This document shows positions 5,679-13,335 of a DNA stretch of 16,096 nucleotides, in pieces. Positions within the stretch are counted from its first letter, which is position 1. The number at the start of each line of letters is the position of its first letter. The DNA is from Deltaproteobacteria bacterium (GTDB lineage Bacteria > Desulfobacterota > Desulfobacteria > Desulfobacterales > JAUVKB01): NCBI GenBank assembly GCA_030596405.1, contig JAUVKB010000022.1, forward strand, positions 1 through 16,096, read 5' to 3'. The position numbers and the translations under genes were made by a program. The notes beneath the pieces are model-generated. The model made no database searches, was not told the origin of the DNA, and worked only from the letters and a program-made list of their open reading frames with translations.

Positions 5679-6444
5679 TGAATTAGAACAAAAAATCAAA
5701 GATCTGGAAGTACAAGTTCAAGAAGGCGCTCCCGCCTGGGTAGTGACGTTTGGAGACCTGATGAGTCTTCTGCTATGCTTTTTTGTTCTCCTTTTGTCTT
5801 TTTCGGAAACTGATAAAGCCATATACAAAGACGTCGCCGGTTCCCTGGCCAAAGCTTTTGGCGTCCAACGCAAACTCAAGGTTATTAATGTTCCCAAAGG
5901 AATAACAATGATCGCCCGGGACTTTGATCAACAAATTATTGAAACACGAAAAAAAGAAGACATCGGAAAAGAAGTTATAAAGGAAATAGAGAGCCGTTTC
6001 CAGGACATGAAAGATCTGCTTCAGGTGGATATCAGCAAGGATGGCATGACTATCCGGCTGATGGGAGAAAGCACCTTTGATTCCGGCAAAGCGGAAATCA
6101 GGGCACGAATGATACCTCTTCTTGAAAAAATCGGATCGGTTCTCAAAAAAACAAAAGACAATATAATTATCTCCGGGCATACGGACAATGTGCCTGTAAA
6201 GGGCGGCCGATTCAGGTCCAATCTGGAATTATCTATGGCTCGCGCGGCTTCGGTGGCACAATTCTTAATACATCAGTCATCTATAGATCCCAGGAGGATC
6301 TCAACCATGGGTTTTGGCGAATACCGGCCAATCGAATCAAACGATACGTCGAGGGGGAGAGAAAAGAATCGACGAGTTGAAATTATACTCGGAACATTGC
6401 CCTTTGCAAAACAGCCGAAAAAGAGTCCGTTGAGCATCTTCTAA
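5671..6444 (+). CDS. motB: Flagellar motor stator protein MotB/PomB
   Basis: 257 residues. The single membrane helix follows APAWVVTFGDLMSLLLCFFV, with the ion-binding Asp at D29 in the FGDLMSLL motif. After a linker comes an OmpA-like peptidoglycan-binding domain (about 125-245) with GESTFDSGKAEI, ISGHTDNVPV, NLELSMARAASV and GFGEYRPI, which anchors the stator to the cell wall. It starts inside the end of motA (ATGAGTGA overlap), the usual coupling for this pair. Its TAA (6442-6444) overlaps the TAG of the convergent phoR gene (6443-6441), leaving no room for a terminator between them. The CFFVLLLSFSE wording is typical of PomB-like proteins. Confidence 0.95.
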   Translation: MSDELEQKIKDLEVQVQEGAPAWVVTFGDLMSLLLCFFVLLLSFSETDKAIYKDVAGSLAKAFGVQRKLKVINVPKGITMIARDFDQQIIETRKKEDIGKEVIKEIESRFQDMKDLLQVDISKDGMTIRLMGESTFDSGKAEIRARMIPLLEKIGSVLKKTKDNIIISGHTDNVPVKGGRFRSNLELSMARAASVAQFLIHQSSIDPRRISTMGFGEYRPIESNDTSRGREKNRRVEIILGTLPFAKQPKKSPLSIF

Positions 6445-8213
6445 TAAATTGGAAGACAAATCATAAAAGCGCTCCCTTTTCCGGGCACACTTTTAACCGT
6501 AACATGGCCTTTGTGGACGTTAACAATATGCTTCACAATCGCAAGACCGAGCCCTGTTCCTCCGAGTTCCCGACTCCTCGATTTGTCCACACGATAAAAT
6601 CTTTCGAAAAGACGGCCAACATGCTCCTTTGCTATTCCTATGCCCTGATCTTTTACACTGATAATAATTTCAGCATCCGTCGGGAAAGCTTCAATATGAA
6701 TTGTACTATCGGTGTTACTGTATTTAACGGCATTATCAATGAGATTGACGACGGCCTGTTCAAGAAGTGTCGAATCGATTTTTGCGGTGACTTCTTTGGC
6801 GCACGAAAGTTCAATGTGTATATTTTTTTTCTCCGCCCTTTCCCGGCATAGCGAAACAGCCATTTCCAGAACACTGTTTATCTGTTTTTTTTCAAGTTTT
6901 ATCACATTGTTGTCATTTTCCTGCTCAAGCCGTGAAAGGTTCAACAGATCTTCGATAATAGCGTGAAGCCGGTTAACATGTTTTTCTATAATATTTAAAA
7001 ACCGTCTGACCTCGTTTAGATCATCAAAAGGGTTGTGAATCAGGGTTTCAACAAAACCTTTGATCGCGGTCAGGGGTGTTTTAATTTCATGTGAGACGTT
7101 TGCAACGAAATCCCGTCTCATATTTTCAAGTCGTCTGAGCCGGGTTACGTCATTTAATACCAGAAGAATGCCGATGGAATTTTTTTGAGCGTCAAAAATA
7201 GGGGTGCTGTATGTGTGTACTATCTGTTCGTCGTGATGCTCTATAACGATATCATCGTGCTCCGGTTTTTCATCGGAAAGGGCCTTTTTTACAAACCGGT
7301 GCAATTCGGAATTTCTGATAACTTCATAAATACTGCGACCGCGCGATTTGTCGGAATCGATTTTAAACATTTTTGCCGCGGCCTGATTAACGCCGAGAAC
7401 CTGTTCTTTCGAATCTAAAGCTATAACTCCCTCTATCATACTTGAAAAAACCGCTTCAAGTTCGTTGCGCTGCCGTATAACGATATTTATCCTGTCATTT
7501 AGCTGGGCAGCCATAAGGTTCATCGCCTTGGCAAGCCCTTCCATCTCTTCGGAGCCGGAGATATTGAGTTTTTTTGTCAGGTCTCCACGAGCAAAATACT
7601 CGGCGCCCTGTTTCATTTTTTCAAGGGGCCTGCTCATGCGTCTTGAAAAAATGAAACTTATCCCGGCAGCAAACAGCGCCGCAATCAATCCCCCAAAAGC
7701 AATTTTTACCCTTATGCTTTGCAGCTCTTTGTCTAATGATGTTATCGGAACAGATGTCCGCAACACGGCTATGATCCTGCTGTTTTTCTTTACCGGTATT
7801 GCAACATACATCATCTTTTTGTGAAGAGTTTTGCTATATCTGATCGATATTCCCGTTATATTTGCCAGGGCATTTTTGACTTCCGGACGATTCAGATGGT
7901 TTTCCATAATGCCCGGATTTTCTTGTGAATCTCCTATTACTCTGCCGGAAGGAAGTATTACTGTAATTCTGGCCGATGAGAGCGAACCGATTTCCTTGCA
8001 AACCGAATCAACCGCTTTTGTATCTACAGGAGAAAAATAACCGGCAACATCTTTTTCTAAAATAAGGGCTCTTTCTTCAAGTACGGCAGCCGTCCGGCTT
8101 AAAAGGAATTGCTGCAAAGAATTTGAAGCATACCAGATAACGGCTGCAACGGAAATAAGAATAATTATCAGAAAAGAAGGATAGAGCTGCCAGAATAATC
8201 GTTTTTTTTTCAT
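6441..8213 (-). CDS. phoR: Phosphate-regulon sensor histidine kinase PhoR
   Basis: 590 residues. In order: a first membrane helix (about 8-30), an extracytoplasmic sensor segment of roughly 130 residues, a second helix at about 168-190, HAMP (RRMSRPLEKMKQGAEYF), a PAS domain (about 250-360, starting NELEAVFSSMIEGVIAL), HisKA with the phospho-acceptor His in VSHEIKTPLT, and HATPase_c with N box NLIDNAVKYS, G1 KDQGIGI, F box LFERFYRVD and G2 GGTGLGLAIV. This is PhoR domain order; the periplasmic sensor domain is larger than in E. coli PhoR and matches PhoR of many Desulfobacterota and Gram-positive bacteria. It overlaps phoB by 4 bp (ATGA) and lies next to pst and phoU genes, so phosphate signalling is the clear call. 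Confidence 0.92.
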   Translation of the reverse strand: MKKKRLFWQLYPSFLIIILISVAAVIWYASNSLQQFLLSRTAAVLEERALILEKDVAGYFSPVDTKAVDSVCKEIGSLSSARITVILPSGRVIGDSQENPGIMENHLNRPEVKNALANITGISIRYSKTLHKKMMYVAIPVKKNSRIIAVLRTSVPITSLDKELQSIRVKIAFGGLIAALFAAGISFIFSRRMSRPLEKMKQGAEYFARGDLTKKLNISGSEEMEGLAKAMNLMAAQLNDRINIVIRQRNELEAVFSSMIEGVIALDSKEQVLGVNQAAAKMFKIDSDKSRGRSIYEVIRNSELHRFVKKALSDEKPEHDDIVIEHHDEQIVHTYSTPIFDAQKNSIGILLVLNDVTRLRRLENMRRDFVANVSHEIKTPLTAIKGFVETLIHNPFDDLNEVRRFLNIIEKHVNRLHAIIEDLLNLSRLEQENDNNVIKLEKKQINSVLEMAVSLCRERAEKKNIHIELSCAKEVTAKIDSTLLEQAVVNLIDNAVKYSNTDSTIHIEAFPTDAEIIISVKDQGIGIAKEHVGRLFERFYRVDKSRSRELGGTGLGLAIVKHIVNVHKGHVTVKSVPGKGSAFMICLPIY

Positions 8214-8902
8214 GATTTTTCCCTGAACCTGTAACCTACTCCACGCACGGTTTCAATGTACTTTCCAAAATGGCCGAGTTTTTTTCTAAGGCCGACAATT
8301 TGAACATCAATACTTCTGTCCGTAACCGGGTAATTGCCGCCCCGAATAGCGTCAACAATCTGATATCTGGTAAAAACCCAGCCTGGTTGCCCGGCAAGAA
8401 AATATAGTACCTGGAACTCTGTATAAGTCAATTCAACAGGCTTGCCTTTTATCGTTACATCCCGTTTTCCAGGATGCATCAAAAGATCATGAATTTTAAT
8501 TACAGGCTCCTTATCCTCTTGCAGTTTTGTTTTTCTGCGCATAACGGCTCTTACCCTTGCAACCAGAACCCTTGGCGAAAAAGGTTTTGTAATATAATCG
8601 TCGGCCCCGAGTTCCAGGCCTGTAACAATATCTGCTTCTTCCCCTTTTGCCGTTAACATGACAATCGGAATATCAGAAGATTTCGGATCGTTTTTAAGTG
8701 TTTTAGCAACCTCAAGACCGTTGATTCCTGAAAGCATAAGATCGAGAATAATAACGTCGGGCAATTCTGATCCGGCAAGCTTTAACGCTGTCTCGCCGGA
8801 AAAAGCTTTTATGATTTTATACCCTTCCCTGGCAAGATTATAACTTACCAGTTCAACGATATCTTTTTCATCGTCAACAACAAGAATCGATTCTGTGGTC
8901 AT
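8210..8902 (-). CDS. phoB: Phosphate-regulon response regulator PhoB (OmpR family)
   Basis: 230 residues. Receiver domain: acidic D10/D11, phospho-acceptor D54 in VIILDLMLSG, Thr in MLTAKGEE, Lys in DDYITKPF. The C-terminal winged helix (about 130-228) has VELTYTEFQVLYFL, the recognition region SIDVQIVGLRKKLG and the closing RGVGYRFRE. GGGAG lies 5-9 nt before the ATG. It is transcribed with phoR from a divergent region shared with the porin gene. When phosphorylated it should bind the tandem 11-nt arrays at 9006-9045 and 10514-10554. A PhoP-like paralogue is possible in principle, but the flanking pst genes argue for PhoB. Confidence 0.93.
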   Translation of the reverse strand: MTTESILVVDDEKDIVELVSYNLAREGYKIIKAFSGETALKLAGSELPDVIILDLMLSGINGLEVAKTLKNDPKSSDIPIVMLTAKGEEADIVTGLELGADDYITKPFSPRVLVARVRAVMRRKTKLQEDKEPVIKIHDLLMHPGKRDVTIKGKPVELTYTEFQVLYFLAGQPGWVFTRYQIVDAIRGGNYPVTDRSIDVQIVGLRKKLGHFGKYIETVRGVGYRFREKS

Positions 8903-9005
8903 GGGTGCTCCCTTTATGTAAATTAAATTTTTTACAAACCATTAATATTCAGCTTTGTCACAGCCATACAACGTATTTTAAACGCCTGCAAGCTGCAATC
9001 GGGAA
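8903..9005 (-). promoter_or_regulatory. phoBR upstream region
   Basis: About 100 nt between phoB and the Pho-box array. On the minus strand a weak sigma70 candidate reads TTGCAG, 17 nt, TATGGC. No clear second Pho array in phoB orientation is visible, so whether phoBR is autoregulated from the shared array is undecided. Confidence 0.25.
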
Positions 9006-9058
9006 TTTAACCAAAATCTAACACTAACATAATTTAAACCTAACCGACCGGCTATAAC
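9006..9058 (+). promoter_or_regulatory. Pho-box array and -10 element for the porin gene
   Basis: Seven-base units recur with an 11-nt period: TTTAACC (9006-9012), TCTAACA (9017-9023), a degenerate CATAATT (9028-9034) and CCTAACC (9039-9045), separated by 4-nt A/T-rich spacers. This is the 7+4 layout of PhoB sites. A -10 TATAAC follows at 9053-9058, and no -35 is present, as expected for a PhoB-activated promoter. The distance from the last 8-mer (starting 9038) to the -10 is 15 nt, identical to that at pstS. Orientation points to the porin, about 180 nt downstream. Confidence 0.75.
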
Positions 9059-9148
9059 TTTTCCAAAAAATAAAATAAAAGCTTAAAGCGCTTTGCTTCA
9101 GATGAGATTTTTACCAGGCAGTCAATATTAAAAAGGAGGTGATTTTTT

Positions 9149-9163
9149 ATGCTGAAAGTATAA
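9149..9163 (+). CDS. Four-codon leader ORF (MLKV) with near-perfect ribosome-binding site
   Basis: ATG CTG AAA GTA TAA at 9149-9163 is preceded by AAGGAGGTGAT (9133-9143), complementary to the whole 16S anti-Shine-Dalgarno tail, with a 5-nt T spacer. The site is much stronger than that of the porin itself. It may be a regulatory upstream ORF, or a ribosome or Hfq entry point; it could also be the relic of a lost gene start. Translation is not proven. Confidence 0.4.
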   Translation: MLKV

Positions 9164-9192
9164 CGCAAAATTTTCAGTATCAATACTAAAAT

Positions 9193-9221
9193 ATTTCAAT
9201 CTATCACATTTCAATCTATCA
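9193..9221 (+). repeat. 14-nt perfect tandem repeat just before the porin ribosome-binding site
   Basis: ATTTCAATCTATCA occurs at 9193-9206 and 9208-9221 with one C between, period 15. The second copy ends on the first base of the AGGGAGA ribosome-binding site. It lies in untranslated leader, so the duplication is not constrained by coding. Confidence 0.85.
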
Positions 9222-9238
9222 GGGAGAATTAAAAAAAC

Positions 9239-10489
9239 ATGAAAAAGACTATTATACTCTTTTTATTTATTACAGCCATCTGTGGTGGAATATTATACGG
9301 CGGCCAATGTCAGGCAAGCGAGGTCGATAATTTGATAGATAAACTTGTTGAAAAGGGGATCCTTTCCGATTCCGAAGCATTACAGCTTTTACAGGAAGCA
9401 CAAAAAGAAGATGCCAAAGAAAAAGAAGAGTTAAAGCAGGTTGCAGAAGAGGTTGTAAAAGAAGCCGGGGCAGGCATTAAAATCAGTAAACATATCGACT
9501 CGCTGAAAATCAAAGGCGATTTAAGGCTGCGTTATGAGCGCCGTGACCGTGACAAGGCCACAGGGGATGATGATTCCAGAGACCGTATGCGTACCAGGTT
9601 CCGGATAGGAGGCGTATGGGTAAACAAAGATGAAAACTGGGAAGTAGCAGCCGGTTTGGCAACCGGAGATGATGGCGCAACCAGCACAAACGATACATGG
9701 AGTAATAAGAAATTTTTTGAAACCGGTGACATCAGGCTGGATTATGCTTATGCAAGGCATAAGTTAAATGATTTCACTTTTACAGCCGGCCAGCAGAAAA
9801 ACCCGTTTAAAACCAGCTGGCTTTTATGGGATAGTGATGTAAGACCCGCAGGATTTACCGCAAACTACGATATCGGCTCTTTCTTTATTACCGCAGGCGG
9901 TTATGATGTCATACAATTTGGTGATAATTTTGGAAGTTTATACGCAGGCCAGATCGGGTCAAAATTAAAACTTGGCGATATAAAACTCCTTTTTGCGCTG
10001 GCATATTATAATTATGATAGTGTTTTTGAACATTCTGAGCAGCCAAATGTGGATTACGAATTCAAGATCGCTGATTTGTATGCCTCGGTCAAAATCCCTG
10101 TTGATAAAATAAAATTTGATATTTACGGTCAGGTTTTCAATAATTTTGGAGCAGACGGAGATGAGGGACAAGGGGTTCTTGGCGCAGATCTTGATCCTGA
10201 AGACGAGAACCTGGGATGGGTCGTCGGTTTAGACGCTAAAATAGGAAAATTTAAGTGCGGCTATGCCTATACCCAGATCGAAGCTGATTCCTGTGTTGGA
10301 GATTTAAAAGACGCTGATTTCGGCACCGGAGTAAATGATACGGATTTAAAGGGCCACAGGATAAAGCTGGGGTACAAAATTACAGATCACTGCTCACTCG
10401 GCATTACAGCGCTTCTTTATGAAGCGCTTGAACTTGACGATCAGAACGAAGCAAATCTTTACCAGGTTGATCTGAAGTATAAATTCTAG
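9239..10489 (+). CDS. Putative outer-membrane porin, probably phosphate-starvation induced
   Basis: 416 residues. A signal peptide (MKKTIILFLFITAICGGILYG, cleavage probably after QA at about residue 29) is followed by a short helical segment, VDNLIDKLVEKGILSDSEALQLLQEA, typical of periplasmic-facing N-termini of such porins, and a charged coiled-coil stretch to about residue 75. From about residue 85 the protein shows alternating beta-strand pattern (KGDLRLRYERRDRD, RMRTRFRIGGVWV, FTFTAGQQKNPFKT) through to the terminal LYQVDLKYKF, ending in Phe as needed for BAM insertion. This fits the putative porin (Porin_5-like) family. The Pho-box promoter and pst neighbours suggest phosphate or phosphorylated-solute uptake, analogous to OprP/PhoE, but substrate is inferred. 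ATG at 9239, AGGGAGA 11 nt upstream. Confidence 0.85.
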   Translation: MKKTIILFLFITAICGGILYGGQCQASEVDNLIDKLVEKGILSDSEALQLLQEAQKEDAKEKEELKQVAEEVVKEAGAGIKISKHIDSLKIKGDLRLRYERRDRDKATGDDDSRDRMRTRFRIGGVWVNKDENWEVAAGLATGDDGATSTNDTWSNKKFFETGDIRLDYAYARHKLNDFTFTAGQQKNPFKTSWLLWDSDVRPAGFTANYDIGSFFITAGGYDVIQFGDNFGSLYAGQIGSKLKLGDIKLLFALAYYNYDSVFEHSEQPNVDYEFKIADLYASVKIPVDKIKFDIYGQVFNNFGADGDEGQGVLGADLDPEDENLGWVVGLDAKIGKFKCGYAYTQIEADSCVGDLKDADFGTGVNDTDLKGHRIKLGYKITDHCSLGITALLYEALELDDQNEANLYQVDLKYKF

Positions 10490-10513
10490 CCTGAAGCAAG
10501 TCTGACCCCTATG

Positions 10514-10567
10514 TTCTAACTGGAATTTTACAGTATTCTAACAAAAATCTAACAATTAACAGATAAT
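10514..10567 (+). promoter_or_regulatory. Pho-box array and -10 element of the pst operon
   Basis: Four 8-mers in strict 11-nt steps: TTCTAACT (10514), ATTTTACA (10525), TTCTAACA (10536) and ATCTAACA (10547-10554). A -10 GATAAT at 10562-10567 starts 15 nt after the start of the last repeat. No -35 hexamer is needed or seen. The pstS ATG is 24 nt after the -10, with AGGAGG between. Confidence 0.85.
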
Positions 10568-10590
10568 CTTTAAGTCAGGAGGTATTACAA

Positions 10591-11409
10591 ATGAGTAAAA
10601 AAACAGGTTTTTTTATAATAGCAGCTTTATCAGTATTTGTTTTTACAACAGGTTTTGCATTGGCGGAAAAAATAGTTATCAAAGGTTCCACCACGGTTCT
10701 GCCCATAGCGCAAAAATGCGCGGAAGCGTATATGGTCGACAACCCTGATGTAAAAATTTCCATTTCAGGCGGAGGTTCCGGCAACGGAATAAAGGCTGTA
10801 ATAGACTCAACCACGGACATAGGCGATGCTTCACGCTTTATAAAAGGCAAAGAAGTAAAACTTGCCATGGAAAAAGGGGTTTATCCGGTTCCTTTCAGAA
10901 TAGCCTACGATTGCATTATCCCGGTGGTGCATCCGAGCAATAATCTTAAAAATATTACACTTGTTCAGCTTAGAGCTATTTATAAGGGAGAAATAAAAAA
11001 CTGGAAAAACGTGGGAGGGCCTGACAGAAAGATTGTGGTCATATCCCGCGACACCTCTTCCGGGACTTATGAAGTCTGGAATAAAAAGGTTATGAAAAAG
11101 GAAAAGGTTTTTCCCGGAGCGCTGTTGCTGGCTTCAAACGGCACTATAGTTCAGGCGGTCTCAAAAAACAAAAATGCAGTTGGATATATCGGAATCGGCT
11201 ATCTTGACAGCAGTGTCAAAGCCTTAACTGTAAACAGCATCAAGGGTTCGGCAAAAACAACCCTAAGCGGAACTTTTCCAATAAGCAGGCCGCTTTTTAT
11301 GTTTACAACCGGATGGCCAAAAGGGGAAACTTTAAATTTCATCAATTTTATTCTAAGTCCCAATGGCCAAAGGCTTGTCTGGAGCAGCGGATATGTGCCC
11401 TTATATTAA
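10591..11409 (+). CDS. pstS: Periplasmic phosphate-binding protein PstS
   Basis: 272 residues with a signal peptide (KKTGFFIIAALSVFVFTTGF, cleavage near ALAEK). Phosphate-binding loops are clear: IKGSTTVLPIAQ at the mature N-terminus, SISGGGSGNGIKAV, and SRDTSSGTYEVW, whose Ser/Thr/Arg/Asp residues hold the phosphate. DIGDASR and AVGYIGIGYL are further family marks. The length fits the shorter PstS group common in Desulfobacterota. AGGAGG lies 7-8 nt before the ATG. It is the first gene of pstSCAB-phoU under its own Pho boxes and is separated from pstC by about 118 nt that hold a REP-like hairpin, which may allow more pstS than permease transcript. Confidence 0.95.
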   Translation: MSKKTGFFIIAALSVFVFTTGFALAEKIVIKGSTTVLPIAQKCAEAYMVDNPDVKISISGGGSGNGIKAVIDSTTDIGDASRFIKGKEVKLAMEKGVYPVPFRIAYDCIIPVVHPSNNLKNITLVQLRAIYKGEIKNWKNVGGPDRKIVVISRDTSSGTYEVWNKKVMKKEKVFPGALLLASNGTIVQAVSKNKNAVGYIGIGYLDSSVKALTVNSIKGSAKTTLSGTFPISRPLFMFTTGWPKGETLNFINFILSPNGQRLVWSSGYVPLY

Positions 11410-11455
11410 TTTGTGCTTGAACGGAAAGTAAAAATAACAAAAGTATTTTTTTGAT

Positions 11456-11485
11456 CTCGTTCTCGCGCTCCTGCGTGGGAACGAG
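11456..11485. repeat. REP-like palindrome between pstS and pstC
   Basis: CTCGTTC (11456-11462) pairs with GAACGAG (11479-11485), and inner CGC with GCG, around a GCTCCT loop. The unit closely resembles the widespread dispersed palindrome built on GTTCCCACGCTCC / GCGTGGGAACG. The pair is imperfect on the left arm (TCTCGC instead of TCCCAC). It sits inside an operon and may stabilise the pstS mRNA end or attenuate read-through. Confidence 0.7.
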
Positions 11486-11527
11486 CTATAACTTTGTGAT
11501 TGCGTAAGTTGTGTGCGGAGAAAAACA

Positions 11528-12421
11528 ATGGCAATAAATCGTCAGTTTAAAGAAAGGTGGATGCGAAGGTTCTTCTTTGTGATTGCATCCACCTCGATTT
11601 TTATCCTTTTACTGATTATGATTTTTCTTTTTGCCGAAGGGCTCCCCATCTTTAAAAAAGTCTCTTTAACAGATTTTATTTTTGGAAAGTATTGGTACCC
11701 CACATCAGAGCCTCCGGAATTCGGTATTTTTCCACTTATCGCGGCATCTATATCTGTTACTGTCCTGTCAGCAGTTATTTCCATACCCTTAGGGGTTATG
11801 ACCGCAATATATCTGGCAGAGATCGCCGCTTTTAAAGTTCGTGAAATTGTAAAACCGATGGTGGAACTTCTGGCGGCCATCCCGTCTGTTGTAATCGGAT
11901 TTTTCGGGATGGTTATTGTCAGCCCTTTTTTACAGGATATGTTTGATGTTGCAACCGGTTTAAACCTTTTTAACGCCGCGTTGATGCTCGGATTTATGTC
12001 GGTTCCCACTATTTGCAGTATTTCCGAAGACGCGGTTTCCAGCGTCCCCAGGGCAATGAAAGAGGCATCCTTCGCGCTGGGAGCAACCCATTTTGAAACA
12101 ATATTCAAGGTTGTTCTGCCCGCATCCCTTTCAGGAATCACTACTTCCATTATACTCGGAATGTCGCGCGCAATAGGCGAGACAATGGTAGTGCTTATGG
12201 TTGCCGGAGGAGCGGCAATGATCCCTTTGTCAATATTCGATCCCGTCAGACCGATGCCTGCGAGCATCGCTGCGGAGATGGCTGAAGCGCCGTTTCGAGG
12301 CGATCACTATTATGCCCTTTTTGCCACGGGAGTCGTGCTTTTTTGCTTTACTCTTATGTTTAATATCATAGCGGATCATATTGCATATAAATATAAACAG
12401 ACAGGAGATTCAACGCTTTGA
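11528..12421 (+). CDS. pstC: Phosphate ABC transporter permease PstC
   Basis: 297 residues from the ATG at 11528, chosen because GGAG (11517-11520) lies 7 nt upstream; an in-frame GTG at 11513 has no such site. Six membrane helices fit: the first is FFFVIASTSIFILLLIMIFL, then a periplasmic loop with GKYWYPTSEPPEFGIFPL, a PstC hallmark. The permease coupling (EAA) loop is AMKEASFALGATHFETIFKV, which contacts PstB; it is followed by LPASLSGITTSIILGMSRAIGETM. With PstA it forms the inner-membrane channel for phosphate. Its TGA overlaps the TTG start of pstA by 4 bp, supporting coupled translation. Confidence 0.95.
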   Translation: MAINRQFKERWMRRFFFVIASTSIFILLLIMIFLFAEGLPIFKKVSLTDFIFGKYWYPTSEPPEFGIFPLIAASISVTVLSAVISIPLGVMTAIYLAEIAAFKVREIVKPMVELLAAIPSVVIGFFGMVIVSPFLQDMFDVATGLNLFNAALMLGFMSVPTICSISEDAVSSVPRAMKEASFALGATHFETIFKVVLPASLSGITTSIILGMSRAIGETMVVLMVAGGAAMIPLSIFDPVRPMPASIAAEMAEAPFRGDHYYALFATGVVLFCFTLMFNIIADHIAYKYKQTGDSTL

Positions 12422-13326
12422 CAAAAACGGATGTAAAAAAACCGATAACGGAACAACTTGCCCTGCCGCACATAAAATATCGTAAATTTAAACAGACCAT
12501 TTTTTTCGCACTGTTCCGTTTTGCAGCCCTTATAAACGGAACCGCCCTTGCCATTATTCTCTTTTTCCTGCTTAAAAACGGATATAAAGCGATAAACTGG
12601 ACATTTTTAACGCAGCCCCCCATCGATTCAATGACAAAGGGGGGGATTCTTCCCTGTATTGTCGGCACCCTTTACCTGAGCCTGGGCGCCATTGCAATAT
12701 CTCTTCCAATAGGGATTGCATCAGCCATATACTTGAACGAATACGCCGGTTCCGGGCGGGTTCTGCGTATAATCCGGCTCGGGATCAATAACCTTGCAGG
12801 TGTTCCGTCCGTAGTCTTCGGCCTGTTCGGACTTGCTTTTTTTGTTATATACCTGAAAATGGGGGTAAGTATCCTTGCAGGCGCTTTAACCCTTGGATTG
12901 CTCTCTTTGCCTGTGATTATCGGCGCTACCGAAGAAGCCTTAAAGACAGTGCCTGAAACATACAGGGAAGCTTCTCTGGGGCTTGGAGCCACCAAACTGC
13001 AAACAATTTTTCGGGTGGTATTGCCGTGCGCCATGCCCGGGATTCTAACAGGAGCCATATTGGGGATAAGCAGGGCAGCCGGTGAAACAGCCCCTATAAT
13101 GTTTACCGCCGCTGTTTTTTTTACGCCGGATCTGCCGTCTTCAATTTTTGACGAAATCATGGCCCTGCCCTACCATATTTACGTTCTGTCCACGGCCGGA
13201 ACTGAAATTGAGGCTACGCGTCCTCTTCAGTACGGCACTTCTCTTGTTCTGATTGTTCTTGTTTTTGGGATGAACCTTGCCGCTATTCTTTTAAGAGCCC
13301 GCTTGAGAAAGCGGATGCATATATAA
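12418..13326 (+). CDS. pstA: Phosphate ABC transporter permease PstA
   Basis: 302 residues starting with TTG at 12418 inside the pstC stop, with AGGAGA about 9-10 nt upstream. Features of PstA are the region FLTQPPIDSMTKGGILPCIV before the second helix, the SLPIGIASAIYLNEYA segment, the coupling loop TVPETYREASLGLGATKLQT, and ILGISRAAGETAPIMFTAA. About six membrane helices are visible. It pairs with PstC to form the permease. The late segment DEIMALPYHIYVLSTAGTE is also typical. Nothing odd is seen apart from the rare start codon. Confidence 0.95.
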   Translation: MTKTDVKKPITEQLALPHIKYRKFKQTIFFALFRFAALINGTALAIILFFLLKNGYKAINWTFLTQPPIDSMTKGGILPCIVGTLYLSLGAIAISLPIGIASAIYLNEYAGSGRVLRIIRLGINNLAGVPSVVFGLFGLAFFVIYLKMGVSILAGALTLGLLSLPVIIGATEEALKTVPETYREASLGLGATKLQTIFRVVLPCAMPGILTGAILGISRAAGETAPIMFTAAVFFTPDLPSSIFDEIMALPYHIYVLSTAGTEIEATRPLQYGTSLVLIVLVFGMNLAAILLRARLRKRMHI

Positions 13327-13335
13327 GGGTTTGTG

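Larger units (their letters stand above)
9059..9238 (+). promoter_or_regulatory. Long porin leader (about 175 nt)
   Basis: The predicted mRNA leader is long for a porin and contains a strong mini-ORF ribosome-binding site, short complementary segments (CTGAAA at 9152-9157 with TTTCAG near 9173-9178; AGTAT with ATACT between about 9157 and 9187), a 14-nt tandem repeat and finally the porin ribosome-binding site AGGGAGA (9221-9227). Confidence 0.5.

Noticed and set aside
11542..12267. 241-residue minus-strand ORF opposite pstC
   Set aside because: The plus strand encodes an intact PstC with all motifs; the reverse frame is a composition shadow without domain features.
12672..13160. 162-residue minus-strand ORF opposite pstA
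   Set aside because: Shadow of pstA; rich in Pro, Arg and Ile with no coherent fold or ribosome-binding site.
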